Origin: an uncultured Halieaceae bacterium
GTDB taxonomy: Bacteria; Pseudomonadota; Gammaproteobacteria; Pseudomonadales; Halieaceae
Length of the DNA: 18,494 nucleotides
Direction of reading: 5' to 3'
NCBI GenBank assembly: GCA_913063005.1
Contig: CAJXZI010000012.1
Coordinates: forward strand, 1-18,494
The position numbers were made by a program, and so were the translations under genes. A model generated the notes under the pieces. It was not told the origin of the DNA, did no database searches, and saw only the letters and a list, made by a program, of their open reading frames with translations. Positions 7,706-15,776 of this stretch are shown here, one piece after another (the stretch's first letter is position 1; every line of letters begins with the position of its first letter).

Positions 7706-7761
7706 TCCATCGCCTTTTTTAGAGGGCACAAACTCGGAGAGTGCTCTACTCTCTTCGTCAT
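7702..7761 (-). CDS. Possible 19-codon leader ORF overlapping the lpxC start
   Basis: The ATG at 7761 opens a 19-codon frame whose TGA stop shares ATGA with the lpxC start codon (7702-7705). Two shorter frames precede it, each joined by another ATGA: MALSQR (7772-7792) and MTKQR (7758-7775). The chain begins 15 nt after the ftsZ stop. The frame has no recognisable domain and its own ribosome binding site is weak. It is included as a possible coupling leader, not as a protein gene. Confidence 0.2.
   Translation of the reverse strand: MTKRVEHSPSLCPLKKAME
7737..7753 (-). other. Small hairpin in the lpxC leader
   Basis: GAGAGT and ACTCTC form a 6-bp stem with a 5-nt loop immediately downstream of the tandem repeat and upstream of the lpxC ribosome binding site. 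No U-tract follows, so it is not a terminator of ftsZ. Confidence 0.35.
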
Positions 7762-7780
7762 CTTTGCTTCGTCATCTTTG
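7753..7780 (-). repeat. Perfect 14-bp tandem duplication in the ftsZ–lpxC spacer
   Basis: The unit CAAAGATGACGAAG (transcript sense) occurs twice head to tail, at 7767-7780 and 7753-7766. A degenerate third copy, sharing CAAAGATG, precedes them at 7782-7797. Each copy carries an ATG. Recent slippage duplication is the simplest origin. Confidence 0.9.
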
Positions 7781-7807
7781 GCTTAGCGCCATCTTTGAGT
7801 CGTGAAC

Positions 7808-8968
7808 CTAATCGGCTTGGCGACGCAAAAACGCGGGGATATCGAAATATCCTTCCTCGCTGTTTTCCTCTACCGCAACCGCTTGACCACCAGCCGCTAC
7901 GCGCTGGCGTTTCGCAGGCGGCAAATCATACCCTTCATAGGCGGGCGAAGTCGATGTTGCGGCGCGCATCGGTGCGGTAGGCTCGACCTTTTTCAAGACA
8001 GGACGGCTCTGTTCAACACCGAGACCCGTTGCCACCACGGTCACCTTCAGCTCATCGCTCATCGTTGGATCGATGACGGTTCCGACAACAACAGTCGCGT
8101 CATCACAAGCAATTTCCTCAATCGCTTCACCCACCTCAGAGAACTCACCGAGCGAAAGATCAAGTCCAGCAGTGATATTCACCAATAAGCCTTTCGCTCC
8201 GCTTAGGTCGATATCGTCAAGCAGTGGACTGTTAATTGCACGCTCCGCCGCTTCCCGTGCACGACCTTCTCCCGTCGCTGTACCGGTACCCATCATGGCT
8301 GCGCCCATCTCTGACATAACGGTTTTCACATCCGCAAAGTCAACGTTGATCATACCGGGACGAATGATGAGATCGGCAATCCCTTGAACGGCACCAAAGA
8401 GCACGTCGTTGGCCTCTTTAAACGCATCGAGCAGGCTCGTGTTCTTGCCCATGACTTCGAGCAGCTTCTCATTGGGAACAGTGATCAAGGAGTCGACATG
8501 TTGCTCGAGCTCCTTGAGTCCCTGGTCCGCGATAGCAAGACGCTTTCGGCCTTCAAAGCTGAAGGGGCGAGTCACCACCGCCACTGTTAGGATACCCATG
8601 TCACGCGCAACCTCGGCAACGATTGGGGCCCCACCGGTCCCGGTACCACCGCCCATGCCTGCGGTAACAAACACCATATCAGCGCCCTGGAGTGACTCAG
8701 CGATACGATCACGATCTTCCAGTGCCGCAGCACGACCAATCTCAGGATTAGCACCCGCACCTAAGCCCTTTGTGATGGCATTGCCAAGCTGTAATACCGT
8801 TCGTGAATCGATATCTGCCAGCGCCTGTGAATCTGTATTAGCACAGATAAAATCCACGCCTTCGATATCGTGCTCGATCATGTGACGGACAGCATTGCCG
8901 CCACCACCGCCGACACCAATGACCTTGATTACCGCGTTCTGCGGTGCGTTATCTACTAGTTCAAACAT
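7808..8968 (-). CDS. ftsZ: Cell division GTPase FtsZ
   Basis: FtsZ is the tubulin homologue that polymerises into the cytokinetic Z ring at midcell. The 386-residue product has the GTP-binding signature GGGTGTG (residues 106-112), the catalytic T7 loop NVDFAD with N208, D210 and D213, a variable linker of about 55 residues (about 318-372), and the C-terminal peptide DIPAFLRRQAD that binds FtsA and ZipA. Start ATG at 8968 has a strong GGGGAG (8976-8981) 7 nt upstream. It lies 50 bp after ftsA. In E. coli ftsZ promoters sit inside ftsA and ftsQ; none could be assigned here. Confidence 0.99.
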   Translation of the reverse strand: MFELVDNAPQNAVIKVIGVGGGGGNAVRHMIEHDIEGVDFICANTDSQALADIDSRTVLQLGNAITKGLGAGANPEIGRAAALEDRDRIAESLQGADMVFVTAGMGGGTGTGGAPIVAEVARDMGILTVAVVTRPFSFEGRKRLAIADQGLKELEQHVDSLITVPNEKLLEVMGKNTSLLDAFKEANDVLFGAVQGIADLIIRPGMINVDFADVKTVMSEMGAAMMGTGTATGEGRAREAAERAINSPLLDDIDLSGAKGLLVNITAGLDLSLGEFSEVGEAIEEIACDDATVVVGTVIDPTMSDELKVTVVATGLGVEQSRPVLKKVEPTAPMRAATSTSPAYEGYDLPPAKRQRVAAGGQAVAVEENSEEGYFDIPAFLRRQAD

Positions 8969-9018
8969 AGTCTTTCTCCCCGTTTGAAATTATCCGGTTT
9001 TCCGGTGTTCCCCTTACT

Positions 9019-10254
9019 TCAGAAATTGCGACCAAACCAATTGCGCAATCCTCCCAGCAGACTGCTGGTCTTCTGACGGTCCGCAGATAACTGCGCCCCT
9101 TCATGAAGTTCTTTTGCACCCGAGAGCAGCAGGCCTACCGCTGTTGCATAGATCGGGTTACGAATGATGTCGTGCATGCCGCGGGAATACTGCGGCGCAC
9201 CTACCCGAACGGGCATATGAAAAATTTCTTCTGCGAGCTCTACCACGCCTTCCATCTTGGAAGTACCGCCTGTTAGCACCACGCCGGCCGGGATCAACTC
9301 CTCGAATCCAGAGCGACGAATCTCACCTTGAATCAGCGTAAACAGCTCGTCGTAACGTGGCTCGACCACCTCAGCCAAGGATTGGCGGGATAAGTCGCGC
9401 GGTGGTCGATCGCCCACGCTGGGGACTTTGATGGTCTCCTCGGGCCCCGTGAGCTGCGCGAGCGCGCAGGCGTATCGAATTTTGATCTCTTCCGCGTGCT
9501 GTGTCGGTGTGCGCAGCGCCATCGCGATATCGCTGGTGACCTGATCACCCGCCACGGGGATAACGCCCGTATGGCGAATTGAGCCTTCGGTGAAGACTGC
9601 GATATCCGAGGTACCGCCACCGATATCAACCATGCAGACACCGAGATCACGCTCATCGTCAGTAATGACCGAATAACTTGAGGCTAACTGCTCGAGTACA
9701 ATGGCATCCACTTCAAGTCCGCAACGTTGCACACATTTTTCAATATTCTGCGCAGCCGTCTCAGCACAAGTCACCAAGTGCACCTTTGCCTCGAGACGCA
9801 CACCTGACATGCCAAGCGGTTCTTTGATGCCACCCTGATTGTCAATCACAAACTCCTGCGGGAGGACGTGAAGAATCTTTTGGTCGGCGGGTATGGCCAC
9901 CGCCTGCGCGGCGTCTATAACGCGCTCGATATCTGCACGCTCAACCTCGCGATCTTTAATCGCCACGATGCCGTGAGAGTTCATCGAGCGGATATGGCTG
10001 CCCGCAATTCCGACATACACAGAGTGGATTTGGCAACCTGCCATGAGCTCTGCTTCTTCTACTGCTCGCTGGATGGCATTGACCGTAGACTCGATATTGA
10101 CCACAACACCCTTCTTCAAGCCCTTAGAAGGATGTGAGCCAATGCCGACAATATCGATGGTGCCATCACTATCGATTTCACCAACGACCGCTACGACTTT
10201 GGATGTGCCGATATCCAAGCCAACGATCATGCGCTTCTCTTCAGTCGCTGCCAT
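9019..10254 (-). CDS. ftsA: Cell division protein FtsA
   Basis: FtsA is the actin-like ATPase that anchors FtsZ filaments to the inner membrane and recruits later divisome proteins. The 411 residues start with the nucleotide-binding motif GLDIGTSKVV (residues 12-21). They contain the phosphate-binding VDIGGGTSDIAVF and GGTSKMEGV, and end in an amphipathic membrane-targeting helix LLGGLRNWFGRNF. The ATG at 10254 shares its A with the ftsQ TAA stop (TAATG), so translation is probably coupled to ftsQ. ftsZ follows after 50 bp, the usual order. Confidence 0.98.
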   Translation of the reverse strand: MAATEEKRMIVGLDIGTSKVVAVVGEIDSDGTIDIVGIGSHPSKGLKKGVVVNIESTVNAIQRAVEEAELMAGCQIHSVYVGIAGSHIRSMNSHGIVAIKDREVERADIERVIDAAQAVAIPADQKILHVLPQEFVIDNQGGIKEPLGMSGVRLEAKVHLVTCAETAAQNIEKCVQRCGLEVDAIVLEQLASSYSVITDDERDLGVCMVDIGGGTSDIAVFTEGSIRHTGVIPVAGDQVTSDIAMALRTPTQHAEEIKIRYACALAQLTGPEETIKVPSVGDRPPRDLSRQSLAEVVEPRYDELFTLIQGEIRRSGFEELIPAGVVLTGGTSKMEGVVELAEEIFHMPVRVGAPQYSRGMHDIIRNPIYATAVGLLLSGAKELHEGAQLSADRQKTSSLLGGLRNWFGRNF

Positions 10255-11066
10255 TACTGGCCTCCTTGCTGTTGTGACACACCTGCCACCGCAAACTTCT
10301 GTTTCTTGCGAAGCACTGCCGCCCCGCTCTCGTATCTAAGGTCAATTTTTGCAATCGAGTGATCGGTGCTTTCGCGCTCGCTCTCAAGAAGCGCAACAAA
10401 ACGACGGACCCGCTTAGCGAAGTCCTTATCACCAAACTGAACGTCAGTCCCATCGGTTAACTGCGCGGATACCTGCTTCAATCGGTCTTCACTAAGTGCC
10501 GCGACCGAAAGGCCGTGTGGCGCGAGCAGCATCTGGAAAAGCTTGAAGTGCTCGATGAGAACCGGGGGCTCGCTGTGCTCGCTCCACAACAACGGCAAAT
10601 TGTCGTAACGCTCAAAGGTCTCCCCATCGAACACTTCACCGTGCTGATTGATATAGGACATCACACCCCAGCGAGCGATCGGCATTTGCTCTGTCACTTG
10701 GACATGAATCGTCCCTGGCCACTCACGGCGAACATTGACATCAAACACCCAAGGAAGTGTCTCCAGTTCCGTCGCTATGGCGGAGAGATCAGTGAGCAAG
10801 AAGCCGTCCGCCACGCGGGGCGTCAGCACCGCCTCAACAGTCTCTCTCGCTACGTGGCGCATCTCACCCGTGATAGCAATGTGCTGCACAGGCATATCGG
10901 TCGCGCGTTGCGTCAAAAGACCAATCAAAGCGGCACCGACAACGAGAGAAACAGCGAGGGTTATTCGCTTCACACTCTGTACCAACCTCTCCCAACCCAA
11001 CAGCGTTCTCGGAGAGGCTGTCCGGGACCTTGGGTGGCACTTTTTCTGGGATAGCTCACGCGTCAT
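10254..11066 (-). CDS. ftsQ: Cell division protein FtsQ
   Basis: FtsQ is a bitopic inner-membrane protein that scaffolds FtsB and FtsL in the divisome. The 270-residue product has a basic cytoplasmic tail of about 34 residues, one membrane helix (about 35-52), a POTRA domain (about 58-127, from MPVQHIAITG through the RREWPGTIHVQV strand), and the FtsQ/DivIB beta domain. I chose the ATG at 11066: GGGGAGG at 11073-11079 lies 6 nt upstream. The frame stays open to 11198, but that would add 44 residues lying in ddl. It overlaps the end of ddl by 11 nt and the start of ftsA by 1 nt. Confidence 0.95.
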   Translation of the reverse strand: MTRELSQKKCHPRSRTASPRTLLGWERLVQSVKRITLAVSLVVGAALIGLLTQRATDMPVQHIAITGEMRHVARETVEAVLTPRVADGFLLTDLSAIATELETLPWVFDVNVRREWPGTIHVQVTEQMPIARWGVMSYINQHGEVFDGETFERYDNLPLLWSEHSEPPVLIEHFKLFQMLLAPHGLSVAALSEDRLKQVSAQLTDGTDVQFGDKDFAKRVRRFVALLESERESTDHSIAKIDLRYESGAAVLRKKQKFAVAGVSQQQGGQ

Positions 11067-12063
11067 AAGGCACCTCCCCAGACTCGCTGGTATCCCGCAC
11101 ATCAGGCTCGGATTCAGCACCCACCCTCGCATTTGACCTTGAGCTCGCACTGCGTGTAGCAAGGGAGGCTCGATAAATTTCCGCGAGCAAATCGACAAAG
11201 CTGAGTCCGGCAGCCGCCGCCGCCTTAGGAACCAAGCTGTGCTCAGTCATCCCCGGGATAGTATTGACCTCAAGCAACTGCCATCCATCAACGCCGCGGA
11301 TCACGTCAACCCGGCCCCAGATTTCAGCACCCGACGCGTCAAACGCGCGCAATGCCAACGCTTGGAGTTCTGCAGACTCTACGGAGCTTAGTGGCGCAGG
11401 GCATTCAAACAAGGTCTCGTTTGATACGTACTTTGCATCAAAGTCATAAAACACTTCTGCCGGGGTGATCTTTATCGATGGAAGCGCCTTGCCGTTGACA
11501 ATGGCAACAGTGAACTCATCACCTGTTACGAGCGCCTCAGCCATTACCGGTACGTGTGATTTGGCCGCAAGAGCTAGGGCTTTCTCAAGTTCTTCTGCAT
11601 CATTAGCCATGGACATGCCAACAGACGAGCCCTCGGAAACAGGCTTTACAAACACGGGGCCCAAACGATCGATAACGGCGGAAAGGTCGCTGTTAGCATC
11701 AATCATCTCAAAACCCGGCGTCGGCAGACCCAAGCTTCGCCAAACGAGCTTAGTCTTGGCTTTATCCATGCACAGGGCGCTTCCAAGCACACCTGAACCG
11801 GAGTAAGGCACACCCAAGCTATCTAGAAGACCTTGCACGCTGCCGTCTTCGCCACCAACACCGTGAAGAAGATTGAAAACAAACGTCTCGATCGGAAGAT
11901 TGTGATGCCAACCGGTGACCGCGGTATCTAAACGCGTTACCACCGCACCTGTACTCGCTAGCGCATCTGCCACCGCACCACCGCTTTTGAGTGATATGTC
12001 GCGCTCAGCCGATTTACCACCCATCAACACAGTGATGTTTTTCCCGCTGAAGACCTGACTCAT
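11056..12063 (-). CDS. ddl: D-alanine–D-alanine ligase
   Basis: Ddl joins two D-alanines using ATP to supply the dipeptide that MurF adds to the peptidoglycan stem. It is an ATP-grasp enzyme. Seen: GGKSAERDISL with E20, GEDGSVQGLLD, SGSGVLGSALCMDK, FYDFDAKYVS, IWGRVDVIRG (metal and phosphate site), and EVNTIPGMTEHSLVPKAA. The 335 residues exceed E. coli DdlB (306): the core ends near residue 300 and a 35-residue Ser/Arg/Glu-rich, probably disordered tail follows. The ATG overlaps the murC stop as ATGA, and the tail codons overlap the ftsQ start and Shine-Dalgarno. Confidence 0.97.
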   Translation of the reverse strand: MSQVFSGKNITVLMGGKSAERDISLKSGGAVADALASTGAVVTRLDTAVTGWHHNLPIETFVFNLLHGVGGEDGSVQGLLDSLGVPYSGSGVLGSALCMDKAKTKLVWRSLGLPTPGFEMIDANSDLSAVIDRLGPVFVKPVSEGSSVGMSMANDAEELEKALALAAKSHVPVMAEALVTGDEFTVAIVNGKALPSIKITPAEVFYDFDAKYVSNETLFECPAPLSSVESAELQALALRAFDASGAEIWGRVDVIRGVDGWQLLEVNTIPGMTEHSLVPKAAAAAGLSFVDLLAEIYRASLATRSASSRSNARVGAESEPDVRDTSESGEVPYDA

Positions 12064-13538
12064 ACCAAGTCCTCCAGCAATGAAGCCTCAGACAACATTT
12101 TTGAGAGACGACCGATGTTTCCAGCACCCTGCATGATCAATACGTCGTCATTTACGAGGAATTTGCAGAGTCGTGCGGCAAGCTGACCATTGTCCGCAAC
12201 TAACACAGGGTCAACGAAGCCCGCTTGCCGGATACTGCGCGCCAGTGCACGGCTATCGGCACCGACAATCTCGTCTTCACCCGCAGCATAGACATCGAGC
12301 AAAACGAGGGCATCCACAGTCGAGAGCACGTCGACAAATTCGTCGTAACAGTCTCGTGTGCGGCTGTAACGGTGAGGCTGAAACACCATCACCAGACGCT
12401 TGCCAGGATACGCCTCCCGAGCGGCGTTTATAGTGGCACGCAGCTCTGTCGGATGATGACCATAGTCGTCGACTAGCAGCGCAGCTCCCTCATTCCAGTT
12501 CACATTGCCCAAAACCGAAAAGCGACGACCCACACCCTCAAAGGATGCAAGGCCACGCGTAATGGCGTCGACACTGACACCCAACTCACTGCACACCGCG
12601 ACTGCCGCAGATGCGTTTAGTGCATTGTGAACACCGGGCATAGGAACGCGCAGGGAGAGACTGTCCCCTGTCGCCTTGCGGTGCAGCGTGAAGCGGCTCT
12701 CTAGGCCGGAGTAGGTAAGTCCTTCCAAGCGGAAATCGGCGTCATCGGCGAAGCCATAGGTAACGACTTGTCGTGTGACCGATGGGAGTAACTCTCGGAC
12801 ACCCGGGTCGTCCAAACACACCAGCGCCACGCCGTAGAACGGTAAGTTTTGTAGGAATTCTGTGAATGCCTGGTAATAGGCTTTTTCATCACCCTGGTAG
12901 TGCTCCATGTGATCGGGCTCTACATTGGTAATCACCGTCATCATGGGTAAGAGATGAAGGAAGGAAGCGTCACTCTCGTCTGCTTCAACCACTAAATAAT
13001 CGCTTGCACCTAACTGCGCGTTGGAACCCGTGTTGTTCAAAACACCGCCGATCACAAAAGTGGGGTCCATCTCCGCTTCCGCCATGAGCGAGGCAATAAG
13101 ACTCGTTGTTGTTGTTTTTCCGTGAGTGCCAGCAACAGCAATACTGAAGCGGTACCGCATCAGCTCCGCCAACATCTCAGCGCGAGGAACGATCGGAATG
13201 CGCTTTTCGCGGGCCGCGATGATCTCGGGGTTAGACTCGTTGATGGCAGAAGACACCACCAGTACATCGGCATTTGCCACATTGGCAGTGCGATGGCCAA
13301 TCGCCACCTGTACACCCAATGATTGCAACCGGCTGATGACGGGACCGTCGGCAATATCGGAACCGGAAATTGTGTAATTCAAACCCGCTAGGACCTCGGC
13401 GATACCACTCATACCTGAGCCGCCAATACCGACGAAGTGAATTCGCTGGATTCGACGCATCATAGGTTCGCGAAGAGACTGACTAGCCGAAGTTGAGTTC
13501 GAGTTCAGTAGCGAGGATGTCATGGGTATATCAGCCAC
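12060..13538 (-). CDS. murC: UDP-N-acetylmuramate–L-alanine ligase MurC
   Basis: MurC adds L-alanine to UDP-MurNAc with ATP, the first amino acid of the peptidoglycan stem. The 492-residue protein has the N-terminal Rossmann motif HFVGIGGSGMSG (residues 34-46), the Mur-ligase P-loop AGTHGKTTTT (around 136-145), NVEPDHMEHY, and the C-terminal FQPHRYSRT. The start is taken as GTG at 13538 because a perfect AGGAGGT (13544-13550) lies 5 nt upstream; the ATG at 13523 would put that site over 20 nt away. It overlaps the murG stop by 8 nt and the ddl start by 4 nt. No murB lies between murC and ddl, as in E. coli. Confidence 0.97.
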   Translation of the reverse strand: MADIPMTSSLLNSNSTSASQSLREPMMRRIQRIHFVGIGGSGMSGIAEVLAGLNYTISGSDIADGPVISRLQSLGVQVAIGHRTANVANADVLVVSSAINESNPEIIAAREKRIPIVPRAEMLAELMRYRFSIAVAGTHGKTTTTSLIASLMAEAEMDPTFVIGGVLNNTGSNAQLGASDYLVVEADESDASFLHLLPMMTVITNVEPDHMEHYQGDEKAYYQAFTEFLQNLPFYGVALVCLDDPGVRELLPSVTRQVVTYGFADDADFRLEGLTYSGLESRFTLHRKATGDSLSLRVPMPGVHNALNASAAVAVCSELGVSVDAITRGLASFEGVGRRFSVLGNVNWNEGAALLVDDYGHHPTELRATINAAREAYPGKRLVMVFQPHRYSRTRDCYDEFVDVLSTVDALVLLDVYAAGEDEIVGADSRALARSIRQAGFVDPVLVADNGQLAARLCKFLVNDDVLIMQGAGNIGRLSKMLSEASLLEDLV

Positions 13539-14631
13539 AGACGACCTCCTCGATAACAGTCACTACCTGCTTGGTCGCGTCCGGCTTGGACCATCGCTTA
13601 GCGGCCGAGGACATATCTGACAGGCGCTTTGCCTGCGTTAGCGTCTCCTCAAGAAACGCCTCCAACACGCCCGACTCAAGGTAGGCTTGCTCGACAATCA
13701 CCGCACCACCCGCATCGCGAAGCGCTTCCGCATTTTTTAACTGATGGTTGTCAATCGCGCTTGGAAGCGGTACCAGAACTGACGGCGTGCCCGTCACGGC
13801 GAGCTCACAGACAGTCAACGCACCCGCACGACATATCGCCACATCAGCCCACTGATAAAGCTCTGCCATATCATCCACAAAGGGAGTGATCTCAATATCT
13901 GCCAAGGACAAAGCTGACCACGCAGATGCAGTCACGTCGCCGTGATTGCGACCGCATTGATGGCGAACTGCAATGCACTGTAGGGCGTCGACGGATAGAT
14001 TTGACAAAGCTGCGGGTACGCCTTTGTTGAGCGCCAGAGCACCCTGGCTACCGCCCAATATCGCTAATTTCAGCGGTTGCGCCTTACTGAATACTGTCTG
14101 CGAGTAGGTTTTGCTCGGTAAATCAGCAAGCGCCGAACGTACAGGGTTGCCCGTCACACGTAGGGTAGAGCCTGATACAAAGGCGCCTTCAAAGCCTGCC
14201 AAAACGCGTTTTGAAACACGAGAAAGCAAGCGATTAGTGGTGCCAGCGACGGCGTTTTGCTCGTGGATGACAACGGGAATCCGTAAAATCCATGCAACAA
14301 GACCAGCGGGGCCCGCCGCGTATCCACCAAAGCCAACCACCACCGAAGGCCGATTTGTGGTCAATAGCCACAGTGCTTGCAGGCACGAAAACAGCAGTGA
14401 CAAGACGCCCTTAATCTTCGCCCATAGACCCTTACCGCGAAGGCCAAGTGTTTTTAGGGTGTGCAGTTCAATGCCATTATCCGGCACCACGCTCGCCTCG
14501 AGTCCCCTCGACGTACCAACCCACGAGACTTCCCAGTTGCGTTCTCGCAAGGCCGTTGCTATGGCCAGCCCCGGGAAAACATGACCACCCGTGCCACCTG
14601 CCATGATCATTGCGCTGCGCGATACTGTCAC
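13531..14631 (-). CDS. murG: MurG, lipid II synthase (UDP-GlcNAc:lipid I GlcNAc transferase)
   Basis: MurG is a peripheral inner-membrane GT-B glycosyltransferase that adds GlcNAc to lipid I to make lipid II. Seen: GGTGGH (residues 12-17) near the N-terminus, HEQNAVAGTTNR, GGSQGALALN, and the C-terminal donor site CRAGALTVCELA followed by PLPSAIDNHQLKNA. The start is taken as GTG at 14631 (366 residues, the usual length): it overlaps the ftsW stop as GTGA and has GGAGG (14640-14644) 8 nt upstream. The frame stays open to 14715 but would add 28 residues of unrelated sequence. Confidence 0.97.
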   Translation of the reverse strand: MTVSRSAMIMAGGTGGHVFPGLAIATALRERNWEVSWVGTSRGLEASVVPDNGIELHTLKTLGLRGKGLWAKIKGVLSLLFSCLQALWLLTTNRPSVVVGFGGYAAGPAGLVAWILRIPVVIHEQNAVAGTTNRLLSRVSKRVLAGFEGAFVSGSTLRVTGNPVRSALADLPSKTYSQTVFSKAQPLKLAILGGSQGALALNKGVPAALSNLSVDALQCIAVRHQCGRNHGDVTASAWSALSLADIEITPFVDDMAELYQWADVAICRAGALTVCELAVTGTPSVLVPLPSAIDNHQLKNAEALRDAGGAVIVEQAYLESGVLEAFLEETLTQAKRLSDMSSAAKRWSKPDATKQVVTVIEEVVCG

Positions 14632-15776
14632 TGAGATCGCCTCCGCGCCTGTGCTCTCGCGGGCTGTGCCGAAAGACTTCGCTCGAGCCGCAATAAGACA
14701 CCAACGGTGACGCAACTCATCAAAAGACTCGAACCGCCGTAGCTAATAAAGGGAAGCGTCAATCCCTTGGTCGGCAACAACCCGGAGCTCACACCCATAT
14801 TTACGAAGGCCTGACCGGCAAAAATGAGCGCAAAACCGAAGCAGCAATACGCCTCAAATTCACGCTTATCCGTCACAAACCGGTAGCCCAGATACATGAT
14901 TCGACCTACAAATGCGGCGAAGAGCAGAATAACCGCAACGGCGCCCACCAAACCCGTCTCTTCAGCCCAGATAGAAAACACAAAATCGGTATGCGCCTCA
15001 GGAAGGTAAAAGAGTTTTTGCACGCTATTACCAAGGCCAACGCCAAACAAATCGCCGCGCCCATAAGCAATCAACGACTGGATTAGCTGAAAACCACTGC
15101 CAAAAGGATCGCTCCATGGGTCCTGATAGGCCATGAGACGCTTCATGCGATAGGGCGCCATCAGGATCATCGCGGCAAGCCCACCAAGCGCTATGAGCAC
15201 CAGACCCAGAACGTAAAGCAAGCGGGCGCCGCCCATGAACAGCATGCCGAGCGCAGTGCCCATCACGATGACCGTCGCACCAAAGTCCGGCTCAGCAAGA
15301 AGCAAAAATGCGAAAACAACTAGAACAGCGATAGGTTTCAGCAAGCCGCGCAATACAGTTCTCAGCTCCTCACCGTGGCGTACCATATAGCCCGACAACC
15401 AAAGCACTAACGTGAACTTTGCGAACTCAGAGGGTTGAAACGTAATGCCGGCAAGCGGGATCCAGCGCTGACTGCCGTTAACAATGCGCCCGACGCCCGG
15501 CACCAACACCAAAACAAGGAGTGCGAGCGCCAAAAGTAGTAGCCAGGGTGATGAATTTCGCCAAGCGCTCACAGGCACCAAGTAGGCCACGGCACCGAGC
15601 ACCGTGCCGGCTCCGAGATACATCATGTGACGACTTGCATGGTGCCACTCGTCCCCAAAACGCACCTCGGACAGACTGATCGAGGCAGAGGCAATCGCCA
15701 CTAACCCGGCTGACACGAGCGCCGCAGCCATAAACAACAATGGCGACAAATTCCACTTACCCTGCATGGCCATCAT
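14628..15776 (-). CDS. ftsW: FtsW, septal SEDS peptidoglycan polymerase
   Basis: FtsW is a polytopic SEDS glycosyltransferase that polymerises lipid II at the division septum together with FtsI. The 382 residues are mostly hydrophobic, consistent with about ten membrane helices. They carry the SEDS signatures GSQRWIPLAG and QPSEFAKF, the EAHTDF loop with the catalytic Asp (D264), and the C-terminal GLTLPFISYGGSS. Its place between murD and murG identifies it as FtsW rather than RodA. It starts with tandem ATG codons; the first (15776) overlaps the murD stop as ATGA. The C-terminal tail is short and Arg-rich. Confidence 0.96.
   Translation of the reverse strand: MMAMQGKWNLSPLLFMAAALVSAGLVAIASASISLSEVRFGDEWHHASRHMMYLGAGTVLGAVAYLVPVSAWRNSSPWLLLLALALLVLVLVPGVGRIVNGSQRWIPLAGITFQPSEFAKFTLVLWLSGYMVRHGEELRTVLRGLLKPIAVLVVFAFLLLAEPDFGATVIVMGTALGMLFMGGARLLYVLGLVLIALGGLAAMILMAPYRMKRLMAYQDPWSDPFGSGFQLIQSLIAYGRGDLFGVGLGNSVQKLFYLPEAHTDFVFSIWAEETGLVGAVAVILLFAAFVGRIMYLGYRFVTDKREFEAYCCFGFALIFAGQAFVNMGVSSGLLPTKGLTLPFISYGGSSLLMSCVTVGVLLRLERSLSAQPARAQARRRSQ

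Noticed and set aside
8989..9005. GATAAT (5/6 to a -10 box) and a CCGG-TTTT-CCGG palindrome in the ftsA–ftsZ spacer
   Set aside because: No -35-like hexamer lies at 16-18 bp, and the 4-bp stem is too short to call a terminator or operator.
11067..11198. Longer FtsQ start at 11198 (314 residues)
   Set aside because: The extra 44 residues overlap ddl, do not resemble FtsQ, and the ATG at 11066 has a strong GGGGAGG at proper distance.
14632..14715. Longer MurG start at 14715 (394 residues)
   Set aside because: The GTG at 14631 gives the normal MurG N-terminus, a GTGA overlap with ftsW, and a GGAGG 8 nt upstream.
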